From Bacteroidales bacterium (GTDB lineage Bacteria; Bacteroidota; Bacteroidia; Bacteroidales; UBA932), in assembly GCA_017617035.1 (NCBI GenBank), contig JAFZWV010000017.1, forward strand, positions 1 to 64,000: a DNA stretch of 64,000 bases, given 5' to 3'. The notes under the pieces were generated by a model. It was not told the DNA's origin and searched no databases. It saw only the letters and a list, made by a program, of their open reading frames with translations. Positions 15,870 through 23,735 of the stretch are shown here, piece by piece. Positions within the stretch are counted from its first letter, which is position 1. Each line of letters begins with the position of its first letter. Both the position numbers and the translations under genes were made by a program.

Positions 15870-17381
15870 TTATTCGAGCATCAGTGAACGGAAATCGTCG
15901 ATATCCTTCTGGGATACGCCAGCGACCTCGAGGAGATACTTCTCGACACCGTCTGCGAAGGTCTTGCCTTCGGTTTGGTCTGCGAGCTCCCAGAAATAAG
16001 GAACGACATCGCTGTAGACCCATGCGCAACGGGTGTTCTTGAAGATAGGTTTCGGGTTGCTGTCCTTCTCGGAAGAAGAAACACTGTATCCTACAGGCGC
16101 GAAATAAGTAACCTCATAGGCCTTGCTGATATCGCCTTCGCGAACACCGAGAAGACCGAGGAGGAGAATGTCGAGAGTACCGGTACGGTCGCGGCCGAGC
16201 GAGCAGTGGAAGTACACGCCCCTTCCAGCGCGGACGTTATTGACCACAAACTCGAAGCACTGCTTTGTCTTAGCAGCATCTTTTTTAAGCATCGCGCCGC
16301 CACCCTCTTCGATAACGGGAGCGCAGAACTCGAATCCGCTGATAGCGGGTTCGCTAAGGACATCGGATGTTCCGCGAAGGTCGAGCTGTGCACCGATGCC
16401 TTCCATCTTAACCTCTTCCTGTCCGGGGAGAGTAAGAGTCTCGCTCTGCATACGGCCGCCGCGATATACCTTGCGGTACTTGACGTGCTTGCCGTCGAGA
16501 GTCGGCCAACCGCCGAGGTCGCGTCCGTTGCGGCAGGCTTTCTTGAAGAATACCTGATGGAGGTGACCGGTGGTATTGAAGGTACCCTGGGCGAGGATCT
16601 TGCCGTCGCCGTCGATAGTTACCTTATAGGTATAGGTGTCGTTCGGGACCAGGTTGGAGATGTTTGTGTAATAAGATCCTGCAGGGATTGCTACGCTGGC
16701 GCTCCATCCAAGTTTATCCTGGAGAAGGAGTGTCATATCCTTTCCTGCAATGATATCTTCCGGATTCCAGCGGATGCTATAGGTCATAGGCTGGTCGGAA
16801 GTAGGCTGATTACCCCAGCTGAGGATAGTTCCGTTGGGATCCTCCTCGCCATTCTCGTTGTAGGCCTTGCCGTTGAAGCCGCCGTAGTAATCGAGGATCT
16901 GGGTTGTCTTCCATCCGTCACGGTCATCGTAGTGGGCGTTGGTGAGGTACCTCTCAACATTAGGATTGGTAGCCAGAACGGTGGAGCCACTCTGAATCTC
17001 CTCGGCAGCGCCGAACATCGGGTTGCCAGCCTGAGAGATATTAATAGTGGCATTCAGGTCACCTACGAAGATGTAGACGGGCCCCTTCCTATCGTTGAGG
17101 GACTCGTTCTCAGCACAAGCGAGAGTAACGCTGACAGGCGAATCAGAACCGGTTCCCTGGGCGGAAGTAACGGTAATCCAAAGTTCGTTGGTGGCGACCC
17201 TCCAATCTGTGTTGCAGGTGAACGTAACGGTCACGTTCGCCGCATGATAATCAAGATTGAATGCGGTCTCGCTGGTAACGGAGAGCTCGGGATCAACTTT
17301 CGGCTTGGGCTCCGCGGGTTCTTCCTTACAGAAAGCAAACATCGGAAGGGCAAGGATCAATGCCCAGAAAAACTTTTTCAT
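15870..17381 (-). CDS. Secreted tyrosine-phosphatase-fold enzyme with BACON domain
   Basis: This is 503 residues with a signal peptide (FWALILALPMFAFC, probable lipobox Cys18). A BACON-like beta domain spans about 34-118, then a beta-rich region, then a tyrosine/inositol-phosphatase-type domain. The latter starts NGRDLGGWPTLDGKHV and has the Cys-x5-Arg loop HCSLGRDRTG near residue 392. Extracytoplasmic members of this family can act on phosphotyrosine, phosphoinositides or phytate. In a GalNAc operon, removal of phosphate from a phosphorylated glycan is a reasonable guess. It is located between the GH36-like and GH109 genes, with spacings of 11 and 4 bases. Confidence 0.8.
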   Translation of the reverse strand: MKKFFWALILALPMFAFCKEEPAEPKPKVDPELSVTSETAFNLDYHAANVTVTFTCNTDWRVATNELWITVTSAQGTGSDSPVSVTLACAENESLNDRKGPVYIFVGDLNATINISQAGNPMFGAAEEIQSGSTVLATNPNVERYLTNAHYDDRDGWKTTQILDYYGGFNGKAYNENGEEDPNGTILSWGNQPTSDQPMTYSIRWNPEDIIAGKDMTLLLQDKLGWSASVAIPAGSYYTNISNLVPNDTYTYKVTIDGDGKILAQGTFNTTGHLHQVFFKKACRNGRDLGGWPTLDGKHVKYRKVYRGGRMQSETLTLPGQEEVKMEGIGAQLDLRGTSDVLSEPAISGFEFCAPVIEEGGGAMLKKDAAKTKQCFEFVVNNVRAGRGVYFHCSLGRDRTGTLDILLLGLLGVREGDISKAYEVTYFAPVGYSVSSSEKDSNPKPIFKNTRCAWVYSDVVPYFWELADQTEGKTFADGVEKYLLEVAGVSQKDIDDFRSLMLE

Positions 17382-17392
17382 GGTGTTCAGTA

Positions 17393-19219
17393 TTATTTAA
17401 CTTCGATTAGATAATTATTCGTGAAAACAGGATTGATGAAAGGATGCGAGCCATCGATCTCGTAAGAGCGGGGCTCGTCGGCCGTATATTCTGTAACGGT
17501 GTACTTCCTACCGGGCTCCAGGCCGCGGAGTTCTATGGAGCCCCCCTTCCAGGAAGGAGCATAGAACGCGTAGTACATAGCTCCGTCTTTCTCTATGACA
17601 TGGCCCTCCGGAATATCGAAGCCGTAAGAATACAACCCCAGATACTTACCCTTTGAGAGCATCTTGTCTGTATAGATAGGAACCCACTTGCGCAACAGGG
17701 CCTCCTTTTCGGGGGTCAGGATGCTGCCGCCGTTCTGCTCGGCGTACGGATTGGGCTCGGGCCATGTGAACTTGGTTCCGATGATGCCGCCGACTCCGAT
17801 CTGCGAAGGGAAGTCGAGGCCACCGTCGCTAAGTTCGACATGGTCGGCATAATATGCAAGGTCGGGGCAAAGGGCCGCGTAGACCTTGCGCTTCATACGA
17901 ATCTGGAAGCTGGATGTCGGATCGGAGGCCACCGCCTGGTTCATCCATGGCAGGTAGAAGAAGTTGATGGCGCATCCGCACGGGCATATCTGAAGCACGC
18001 AGCCGGGCTTGATCTCGTTTGCGCGCTCGTAAATCTTCTGGAAATACTCCGGATGGCGCTCCTGAGCCTCCTCGGGGTATGTCAGGCCGCTTGCCGGGTT
18101 GTAATCGGCGGCGGAAAGGTTGAGTTGCTGGCCGTCCATTTTGAACCCGTCGAAGCCCCAATCCTTGAGGAACAGGTCCACGATACCCTCGGTGAACTTC
18201 CACGATGCGGGGTTCACGGGCGAGAGGTACCAGCTGTCCCACCAGCTCACGAATTCGTGGGCCCCGTCTTTCTGGATGAGCATCATCTCGGGATGCTCGG
18301 CGACAGCGCGGCTGGTAGAATCTGCGAGCAGCGGAGCCCACCAGAGCTTTGCCTTAAGGCCGGCGGCATGGATCGCGTCGGTCATACGGCGCATGCCGTC
18401 CTTACCTATGCGGTCGTTGGCTTGCCAGTCGCCTTCGCAGATCTGGAAACCGTCGTCGACATCGACCCACTTGAAGCCAAGCTCGACAACCTTCGGAAGG
18501 GTTCCGATGACTTCGTCGACCGTAAACTGACGCTCGTAGCCCCATGCACACCAAACGGGCTCATAGGCATCGTCCGGCGAGACGGGAGCCTCGAAACCGT
18601 AGGCCTTCTGCATGAACTCGGAGAAAGCGCGAAGGGGTTTGAAGAAGTCTCCGTCGCTTTCCATTATGAAGTCAGAGTAACCCACAATCATCTCTCCTGG
18701 GCCTAGCTCGAACGGCTCGTCATAATCCTTGCGGATGACGGCCGTAGTGACATTGCCCCTACGGGTAACGGGGATGGAAACCATCCTGAGGCAAGGCTCC
18801 ACGAGGCCGAGGGTCAGGTTGCGATCCTCGTTCCAGAGGGAGACTACCGGAGTTCCTCCGCCATAGTCGGAGGCGCTCATTCCGAGGTAATTGTCCTGAT
18901 GGAAGCCGGGCTCGACGGGCTTTACCCAGTCGCGGCGGTCTTCGTAGGTCATGGGCTGGAGGCTCCAGAGTTTCCTGCTCTTGAAGCTGATGCGTGAAGT
19001 CTCCATCGCGTAGACCTGGACGGGCTCGGAGCCAGTGTTCTCGAATATCACCTGACGTATGGTCATCCCGGGAAAAGCCGGCGGGGTTGTAACAATAGAG
19101 GAAACCTCGATGTTCTTAAGGGGTTTGTCGCCCACACCGAGCAGCCTGTCCTGGGGAAGATTCCCGAGGCAGGATGCGAAGGCCAGGGCGGCTAATACTA
19201 TTGCAACTATACGCTTCAT
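17393..19219 (-). CDS. GH36-like alpha-galactosidase / alpha-N-acetylgalactosaminidase lipoprotein
   Basis: I take the ATG at 19219 (MKRIVAIVLAALAFASC) rather than an upstream in-frame ATG, because it gives a lipobox signal. The 608-residue protein has an N-terminal beta-sandwich and a clan GH-D TIM barrel. CAWGYERQFTVDEV opens the barrel, VDVDDGFQ follows, GFDGFKMDG near residue 358 carries the nucleophile Asp, and ASDPTSS near 432 the acid/base Asp. GH36 includes both alpha-galactosidases and alpha-GalNAcases, and the GH109 and AgaS neighbours favour GalNAc. It starts 4 bases after the PfkB gene ends. Confidence 0.8.
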   Translation of the reverse strand: MKRIVAIVLAALAFASCLGNLPQDRLLGVGDKPLKNIEVSSIVTTPPAFPGMTIRQVIFENTGSEPVQVYAMETSRISFKSRKLWSLQPMTYEDRRDWVKPVEPGFHQDNYLGMSASDYGGGTPVVSLWNEDRNLTLGLVEPCLRMVSIPVTRRGNVTTAVIRKDYDEPFELGPGEMIVGYSDFIMESDGDFFKPLRAFSEFMQKAYGFEAPVSPDDAYEPVWCAWGYERQFTVDEVIGTLPKVVELGFKWVDVDDGFQICEGDWQANDRIGKDGMRRMTDAIHAAGLKAKLWWAPLLADSTSRAVAEHPEMMLIQKDGAHEFVSWWDSWYLSPVNPASWKFTEGIVDLFLKDWGFDGFKMDGQQLNLSAADYNPASGLTYPEEAQERHPEYFQKIYERANEIKPGCVLQICPCGCAINFFYLPWMNQAVASDPTSSFQIRMKRKVYAALCPDLAYYADHVELSDGGLDFPSQIGVGGIIGTKFTWPEPNPYAEQNGGSILTPEKEALLRKWVPIYTDKMLSKGKYLGLYSYGFDIPEGHVIEKDGAMYYAFYAPSWKGGSIELRGLEPGRKYTVTEYTADEPRSYEIDGSHPFINPVFTNNYLIEVK

Positions 19220-19223
19220 GGGC

Positions 19224-20177
19224 CTACAGTTTGAATTCCTGACCAAACTTAGAACGGCAGATTTCGCGAACTGCCTCCAGCGAGGTGAAAGCACCCGTTC
19301 CGCCTGCTGCGGTAGTATTCACGGCGCCTGTAAGATTACCAGTAATCTGGCAGTCTTCAAGGGACAATCCCTTTACGAAAGCGCTTACGAAGCCGGAATT
19401 GAAGCTGTCTCCTGCGCCGATGGCGTCCACCACATTCTTATTAAGGAAGGCGGGGAGTTCAACTCTCTTGCCGTCTTTGTACACCAGAATCGAACCCTTC
19501 GAGCCGCACTTGACAAGCATAGCACAACCCAGATAAGGCAGGACCTCGGCTATTGCGCTTTCGAGGTCAGCCTTGCCGGTCAGGGCCTGAAGTTCTTTCT
19601 CGTTGGGCATGAAGATGGTGACCTTGGGAAGAACGGTCTTATAGTCAAGTTTCCATGTCTCTGCGGGGTCCCACTGGGTATCCAGCGAAACGGTAATACC
19701 CTTCTCGACAGCCTTGTCAAGCACTTTGTGGACATCCCTCAGAAGGGCGGACTGCATAAACAGCGAAGAGAGATGGATGTGTTGGCAGGAATCGAACACT
19801 GAAGGATCGATATCGTCGTAGCCCATAACATCCATTGAGCCTTGGTATGTCAGATTAGCTCTGTCCTCGCCATAACTCATGCAAATAGTTGCTCCGGTAG
19901 GAGTCTCTCCTTCAAGGACGAAACGAGTATCAACGCCCTTAGCCTCAAGGGATTTCTTTACGAGATCTCCGAAGGAATCCCTTCCAACGAGGCCCACGAA
20001 GCAGACCTTACTTCCGAGAGCGGCTGCGTTCGCCGCAAAGATTGCGGTTGAACTGCCGAGGGTTACGGTCATGTCCTTTGCGAATTTTTCCTTTCCGATT
20101 TCGGGCTCGCCGTCTATCCTGTTAAGGATAATATCGACATTAAGCTCTCCGATGGCTGCTATCTGGTATTGGCTCAT
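19224..20177 (-). CDS. PfkB-family sugar kinase, probable tagatose-6-phosphate kinase of the GalNAc locus
   Basis: This 317-residue cytoplasmic kinase of the ribokinase/PfkB fold has an N-terminal GELNVDIIL, a central TLGSSTAIFAANAAALG and the catalytic anion-hole motif DAIGAGDSFNSGF near residues 243-255. It heads the leftward operon and lies across the regulator spacer from agaS and the aldolase, so phosphorylation of tagatose-6-P to the 1,6-bisphosphate is the best contextual role. GalNAc kinase is the alternative. No PTS genes are present, so uptake must be by a permease with separate phosphorylation. Confidence 0.8.
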   Translation of the reverse strand: MSQYQIAAIGELNVDIILNRIDGEPEIGKEKFAKDMTVTLGSSTAIFAANAAALGSKVCFVGLVGRDSFGDLVKKSLEAKGVDTRFVLEGETPTGATICMSYGEDRANLTYQGSMDVMGYDDIDPSVFDSCQHIHLSSLFMQSALLRDVHKVLDKAVEKGITVSLDTQWDPAETWKLDYKTVLPKVTIFMPNEKELQALTGKADLESAIAEVLPYLGCAMLVKCGSKGSILVYKDGKRVELPAFLNKNVVDAIGAGDSFNSGFVSAFVKGLSLEDCQITGNLTGAVNTTAAGGTGAFTSLEAVREICRSKFGQEFKL

Positions 20178-20246
20178 AATTAAAAGGTGTTACGCTGGTT
20201 TAGCATACGAATATGCAAAATTTTGCGCTTAAATCTTTCATTTGAG

Positions 20247-20288
20247 TTTCGTTTTTGTTTAAAAATGTATTTCGTTTTGTTTCGCTTG
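20247..20288. promoter_or_regulatory. AgaR-like operator sites between the kinase and deoR
   Basis: TTTCGTTTTGTTTCGCTTG (20270-20288) fits the core TTTCRTTTYRTTTYNYTTKK, as I remember it for enterobacterial AgaR operators, at every position. A second imperfect copy, TTTCGTTTTTGTTT, lies at 20247-20260. They occupy the spacer between divergent genes and overlap the -33 region of the deoR promoter, as expected for a DeoR-family repressor controlling itself and the kinase operon. Confidence 0.6.
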
Positions 20289-20307
20289 TAAAAAATCGTT
20301 ATCTTCG
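20276..20307 (+). promoter_or_regulatory. Promoter of the DeoR regulator
   Basis: TTTG (20276-20279), 20 nt, TATCTTCG (20300-20307, one mismatch to TAnnTTTG), 26 nt before the ATG at 20334. Confidence 0.65.
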
Positions 20308-20333
20308 CATCGTAACTGAAACTAACCACAAAA

Positions 20334-21125
20334 ATGGACATCTATGATTCCGCGCAGGGACGCCGTTCCGCTATTCTCCAAAAGCTCAGGGAAGACTCGA
20401 CAGTAAACGTCACCCAACTCAGCGAAATGTTCGGCGTATCCGAAGTCACCATCCGCAAAGACCTTCGTATTCTTCAAGAAAGGAAACTCCTCATCAGGGT
20501 CCATGGCGGAGCAATCATGGTCACGAGCAACGCTGAAACTGATCCGGAAGAACGCAACTTCAAGTTCAAACAGCTCGTCAACGTAAAGGAGAAGAAGGCC
20601 ATCGGCCGCGCCGCCGCAGCCCATATCCGCAACGGAGACACGATAATGGTCGACTCCGGAACCACCGCCCTCGAGATAGTAAAGAATCTCGATTCCTTCA
20701 CCGACCTTACTATAATCACAAACTCGGTCCACGCGATGCTTGAGGCCATAAAATACAAGCGCTTCAAGGTCATACTTCTCGGAGGCAACGTCCGCGAGAC
20801 CTCCCTGTCAACCGTGGGCGCACTTACGGAATCCAACCTCAAGCTCTTCTACTGCGACAAACTCTTCCTGGGAGTCGACAGTATCTCCGTAGATGCAGGT
20901 CTTTCCACCCCGAGCATCGAGGAGGCGAGCACCAATCAAGTAATGATATCGCGTGCGCGAGAAGTCTATGCTGTTTTCGACTCCTCAAAATTCAACAAGA
21001 GAGCCCTCGCGTTTATCGCCATGCCGGAGAAAATTCATACCGTTATCACCGACTACCACATCTCCGCCGGAATACGAAATCAGCTTAAAGCGCTTAACAT
21101 TAACGTGGAGACTGTAACAGTTTAA
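20334..21125 (+). CDS. DeoR-family repressor (AgaR-like) of the GalNAc locus
   Basis: This 263-residue regulator has an N-terminal DeoR helix-turn-helix (about 8-62; VNVTQLSEMFGVSEVTIRKDL) and a C-terminal DeoRC effector domain of the phosphosugar-binding isomerase fold (DTIMVDSGTTALEIVKNL near 105-122; LFLGVDSISVDAGLS near 180). It probably senses a sugar phosphate such as GalN-6-P or tagatose-6-P. It lies between the divergent kinase operon and agaS, and T-rich candidate operators occur on both sides. A PUL run by a DeoR repressor instead of a hybrid two-component system, SusR or ECF sigma/anti-sigma pair is less common in Bacteroidales. Confidence 0.88.
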   Translation: MDIYDSAQGRRSAILQKLREDSTVNVTQLSEMFGVSEVTIRKDLRILQERKLLIRVHGGAIMVTSNAETDPEERNFKFKQLVNVKEKKAIGRAAAAHIRNGDTIMVDSGTTALEIVKNLDSFTDLTIITNSVHAMLEAIKYKRFKVILLGGNVRETSLSTVGALTESNLKLFYCDKLFLGVDSISVDAGLSTPSIEEASTNQVMISRAREVYAVFDSSKFNKRALAFIAMPEKIHTVITDYHISAGIRNQLKALNINVETVTV

Positions 21126-21184
21126 CCCAAAACCGAAAGGGTGTGAAACGATTTTAGGAAATACATTAAATGATTGATAATCAA

Positions 21185-21218
21185 CCCCATAAACGCAAAA
21201 ACCAAGGCGTTTATGGGG
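21185..21218 (+). terminator. Hairpin terminator after deoR
   Basis: CCCCATAAACGC (21185-21196) and GCGTTTATGGGG (21207-21218) form a perfect 12-bp stem, followed by a weak T stretch (TTTCGCTTT). It isolates deoR from agaS. Confidence 0.6.
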
Positions 21219-21235
21219 TTTCGCTTTGAAATATC

Positions 21236-21278
21236 GAAGCAAAAACGAAACGAAAAATGTCAATAGTTGCTAGATTTG
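21236..21278 (+). promoter_or_regulatory. Promoter and AgaR-like operator of agaS
   Basis: TAGATTTG (21271-21278) is the -7 element, 22 nt before the ATG at 21301. Immediately upstream, the minus-strand word TTTTCGTTTCGTTTTTGCTTC (21236-21256, written here as its core TTTCGTTTCGTTT) repeats the operator-like sequence found upstream of deoR and covers the -33 position. Confidence 0.6.
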
Positions 21279-21300
21279 CGGAGATTGTTTTTAACGACAA

Positions 21301-22419
21301 ATGACACTTAACTACCACACCTACAAAGAAATCAAGCAGCAGCCGCGAGTCTGGAAACAGGCCTATGATATCGTGTGCAAGCGTAAGGCTGAAATTTCCT
21401 CTTTCATCCACAAGTATACTGAACTTGGATATTCTATTGTTCTAACCGGAGCAGGAACATCAGCATACATAGGCGATGCTCTGGAGTGCGCCCTGCGCGA
21501 CACCATCCTCAAGGGTGCGAGCTCGATAGCTACGACGGATATAATCACCGCCCCCGAGCTCTATTTCGGAGCGGACAGCAAAGTGCTGCTCGTCTCGTTT
21601 GCCCGCAGCGGCAACAGCCCCGAAAGCCTTGGAGCCATCAGGGCCCTGGAGCAGACAGCCGGCAGCGTGGCCCACATCTTCATCACCTGCAACGCCGAAG
21701 GCGAGCTCGCGAAGAAGAAGGGCGACAACGTCCTCTGCCTCCTCCTCCCGCCAGAGACCAACGACCTCTCGCTCGCTATGACCAGCAGCTACTCGACCAT
21801 GTTCCTGGTGTGCGCAATGATTGCGAACATCGACAAGATCGAGGGCGACAAAGCCCATATCGAGGCCCTCGCAGACGCGGTCGAAAAGGCCATGGCCAAG
21901 TACGAAGACGATATCAACGCCATCGCGCAGCGTCCCTTCCAGAGGGCAGTATTCCTCGGTTCGGGCGCCCTTAAGGGTGTGGCGGAAGAATCCCGCCTCA
22001 AGCTTCAGGAACTCACCGACGGCGCCATCATGTGTGCATTCGACTCGTTCCTGGGCTTCCGCCATGGACCGAAGGCTGTAGTCCACGACGACTGCCTGCT
22101 GGTCTACTACATCTCCCCGGACCCGAAGGTGCGCCGCTATGAGCTCGACCTCATCGGCCAGATTGCCGCCAACAACAAGGTGGTCGCGACGGTCGCCGTG
22201 TGCCAGAAAGACCATGCCCTCAAGACCGATTACATCGACCTGCTGATTGAGCTCGGCATCCCCGAGGACATGCCCGCACGCTACTCGAGCGTGGGCAACA
22301 TCTTCGTAGCCCAGATGCTCGGCTGTTTCAAGTCGCTGAACGTAGGCCTCTGCCCGGACACCCCTTCGGTCTCCGGCAATATCTCCCGCGTAGTTGAAGG
22401 TGTAATTCTTTATATATAG
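21301..22419 (+). CDS. agaS: SIS-domain galactosamine-6-phosphate deaminase/isomerase (AgaS-type)
   Basis: This 372-residue protein has two SIS (sugar isomerase) domains. The first contains IVLTGAGTSAYIGDAL (about 42-57) and VLLVSFARSGNSPESLGA (about 95-112); the second contains AVFLGSGALKGVAEESRLKLQELT (about 218-242) and the FDSFLGFRHGPKAV motif typical of AgaS. AgaS converts GalN-6-P to tagatose-6-P plus ammonia in the cytoplasm. It is followed after 3 bases by the aldolase subunit gene, the usual pairing in aga loci. A GalNAc-6-P deacetylase and a GalNAc kinase are not in the window and must be elsewhere. Confidence 0.88.
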   Translation: MTLNYHTYKEIKQQPRVWKQAYDIVCKRKAEISSFIHKYTELGYSIVLTGAGTSAYIGDALECALRDTILKGASSIATTDIITAPELYFGADSKVLLVSFARSGNSPESLGAIRALEQTAGSVAHIFITCNAEGELAKKKGDNVLCLLLPPETNDLSLAMTSSYSTMFLVCAMIANIDKIEGDKAHIEALADAVEKAMAKYEDDINAIAQRPFQRAVFLGSGALKGVAEESRLKLQELTDGAIMCAFDSFLGFRHGPKAVVHDDCLLVYYISPDPKVRRYELDLIGQIAANNKVVATVAVCQKDHALKTDYIDLLIELGIPEDMPARYSSVGNIFVAQMLGCFKSLNVGLCPDTPSVSGNISRVVEGVILYI

Positions 22420-22422
22420 GAT

Positions 22423-23649
22423 ATGAAAAAGACCGAGCAGCTCCTCCATCGTATTGACGAGCTTCATAAAGAGACCGGCATTCCCCGCACCATCTTCGCG
22501 GCATGCCCCAACTCCCCTACCGTAATCCGTGCCTCCATCCAGGCCGCAAAGCGCAACAACGCCCCCATCTACTTCGCGGCGACCCTCAACCAGATCGACT
22601 GCGACGGCGGTTATACCGGAATGACCCAGGAAGACTTCGTGCGCACCGTGCGTTTCGAGGCCGAGAGGGTGAACTTCACCGGCCCGTGCATTATTGCAAT
22701 CGACCATGGCGGCCCCTGGCTCAAGGACAAGCAGAGAGTTGAAAAATGGTCTGTCGAAGACGCTATGAACGGCGTCAAGAAGTCTTTCGAGGCTGCAGTC
22801 CTCGCAGGCTACGACCTTATCCATGTAGACCCTACCGTCGATATCAACGTCCCCAAGGGCGAGATCATCGACATCCATGTAGTGGCGGCCCGTACTGTTG
22901 AGCTCATCGCCCACACCGAAGCCTTCCGCAAGGCCCACGGCATCGCCCCTATCTCATACGAAGTTGGAACCGAGGAAGTCCACGGCGGACTTGCAGACGA
23001 GACCACCTTCGACACATTTATTTCAGACCTGAAAAAGGGATTAATGGTTGCCGGACTCGAGGACGTCTGGCCCTGCTTCATCGTAGGAAAGGTGGGTACC
23101 GACCTGGATACCACCATTTTCGACGGTGAGGTCGCCAGACGTCTGACGTCCAAGGTTCGTCCTCTGGGAAGCTACATCAAAGGTCACTATACCGACGATG
23201 TCGCGAACCCCGAAGAGTATCCGCTCTGCGGAATGGGCGCAGCCAACGTAGGTCCCGAATTCACCATAAGCGAATATCGCGCACTGTGCGAGCTCGAGGA
23301 AGTGGAAAAGAAATTCCACGCCGAGGGCAAGGTTGGAGTCCTTTCCCACATGAAGGAAACCCTGCTCGAGGAGGTTCACGATTCCCACCGCTGGGAGAAG
23401 TGGCTCCACGAAGACGAAAAGGGCAAGGACCTCCACGAACTGACCCCCGAGAGGCAGGATTGGATAGTCGCTACCTGCTGCCGCTATATCTGGCAGCAGC
23501 CCCGTTCACTGGCCGCAAGAGGTTTCCTGTATGCAAACCTTGAGCGTCTCGGCATGGCTCCCGAGCAGATTGTCCTTGGTAGAATTGAGCGCGACATGGA
23601 TAAATACTTCCGCGCATTCAACCTTATCGGACTTAACGACCTCCTGTAA
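22423..23649 (+). CDS. kbaZ: Tagatose-1,6-bisphosphate aldolase, KbaZ/GatZ/AgaZ-type subunit
   Basis: This 408-residue protein matches the KbaZ/GatZ family over its length: FAACPNSPTVIRASIQAA near 26-43, AATLNQIDCDGGYTGMTQEDF near 51-71, AIDHGGPWLKDKQ near 91-103, and HVDPTVDINVPKGEI near 130-145. In E. coli this subunit is described as needed for full activity of the catalytic KbaY/GatY partner, yet no KbaY homologue is found in the window. The product step is cleavage of tagatose-1,6-bisphosphate to glyceraldehyde-3-P and DHAP. It is co-transcribed with agaS. Confidence 0.87.
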   Translation: MKKTEQLLHRIDELHKETGIPRTIFAACPNSPTVIRASIQAAKRNNAPIYFAATLNQIDCDGGYTGMTQEDFVRTVRFEAERVNFTGPCIIAIDHGGPWLKDKQRVEKWSVEDAMNGVKKSFEAAVLAGYDLIHVDPTVDINVPKGEIIDIHVVAARTVELIAHTEAFRKAHGIAPISYEVGTEEVHGGLADETTFDTFISDLKKGLMVAGLEDVWPCFIVGKVGTDLDTTIFDGEVARRLTSKVRPLGSYIKGHYTDDVANPEEYPLCGMGAANVGPEFTISEYRALCELEEVEKKFHAEGKVGVLSHMKETLLEEVHDSHRWEKWLHEDEKGKDLHELTPERQDWIVATCCRYIWQQPRSLAARGFLYANLERLGMAPEQIVLGRIERDMDKYFRAFNLIGLNDLL

Positions 23650-23689
23650 ATAAAACCGCTTCAGGAGTACCATAATTGCATAATTTTTT

Positions 23690-23697
23690 TATATTTG
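23690..23697 (+). promoter_or_regulatory. -7 element ahead of susC
   Basis: TATATTTG fits TAnnTTTG exactly and lies 38 nt before the susC ATG at 23736, preceded by a T7 run; no good -33 is visible. Confidence 0.55.
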
Positions 23698-23735
23698 TCC
23701 CAATAACACACAACCAAAACCAAAAGTTCAGGCTT

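Noticed and set aside
15975-17414. 479-codon open frame on the plus strand over the BACON-phosphatase gene
   Set aside because: It is antisense to a gene with a signal peptide, BACON domain and HCSLGRDRTG motif; the plus-strand product has no recognisable domain and arises from GC-biased third codon positions.
21460-22938. 492-codon minus-strand frame over agaS and the aldolase subunit
   Set aside because: Spans two well-supported genes on the other strand and crosses their junction; no family resemblance.
23641-23667. CTCCTG/CAGGAG inverted pair after the aldolase gene as terminator
   Set aside because: Only 6 bp of stem around a 15-nt loop and no T-run directly after; too weak to call, though it could partly separate the agaS operon from susC.
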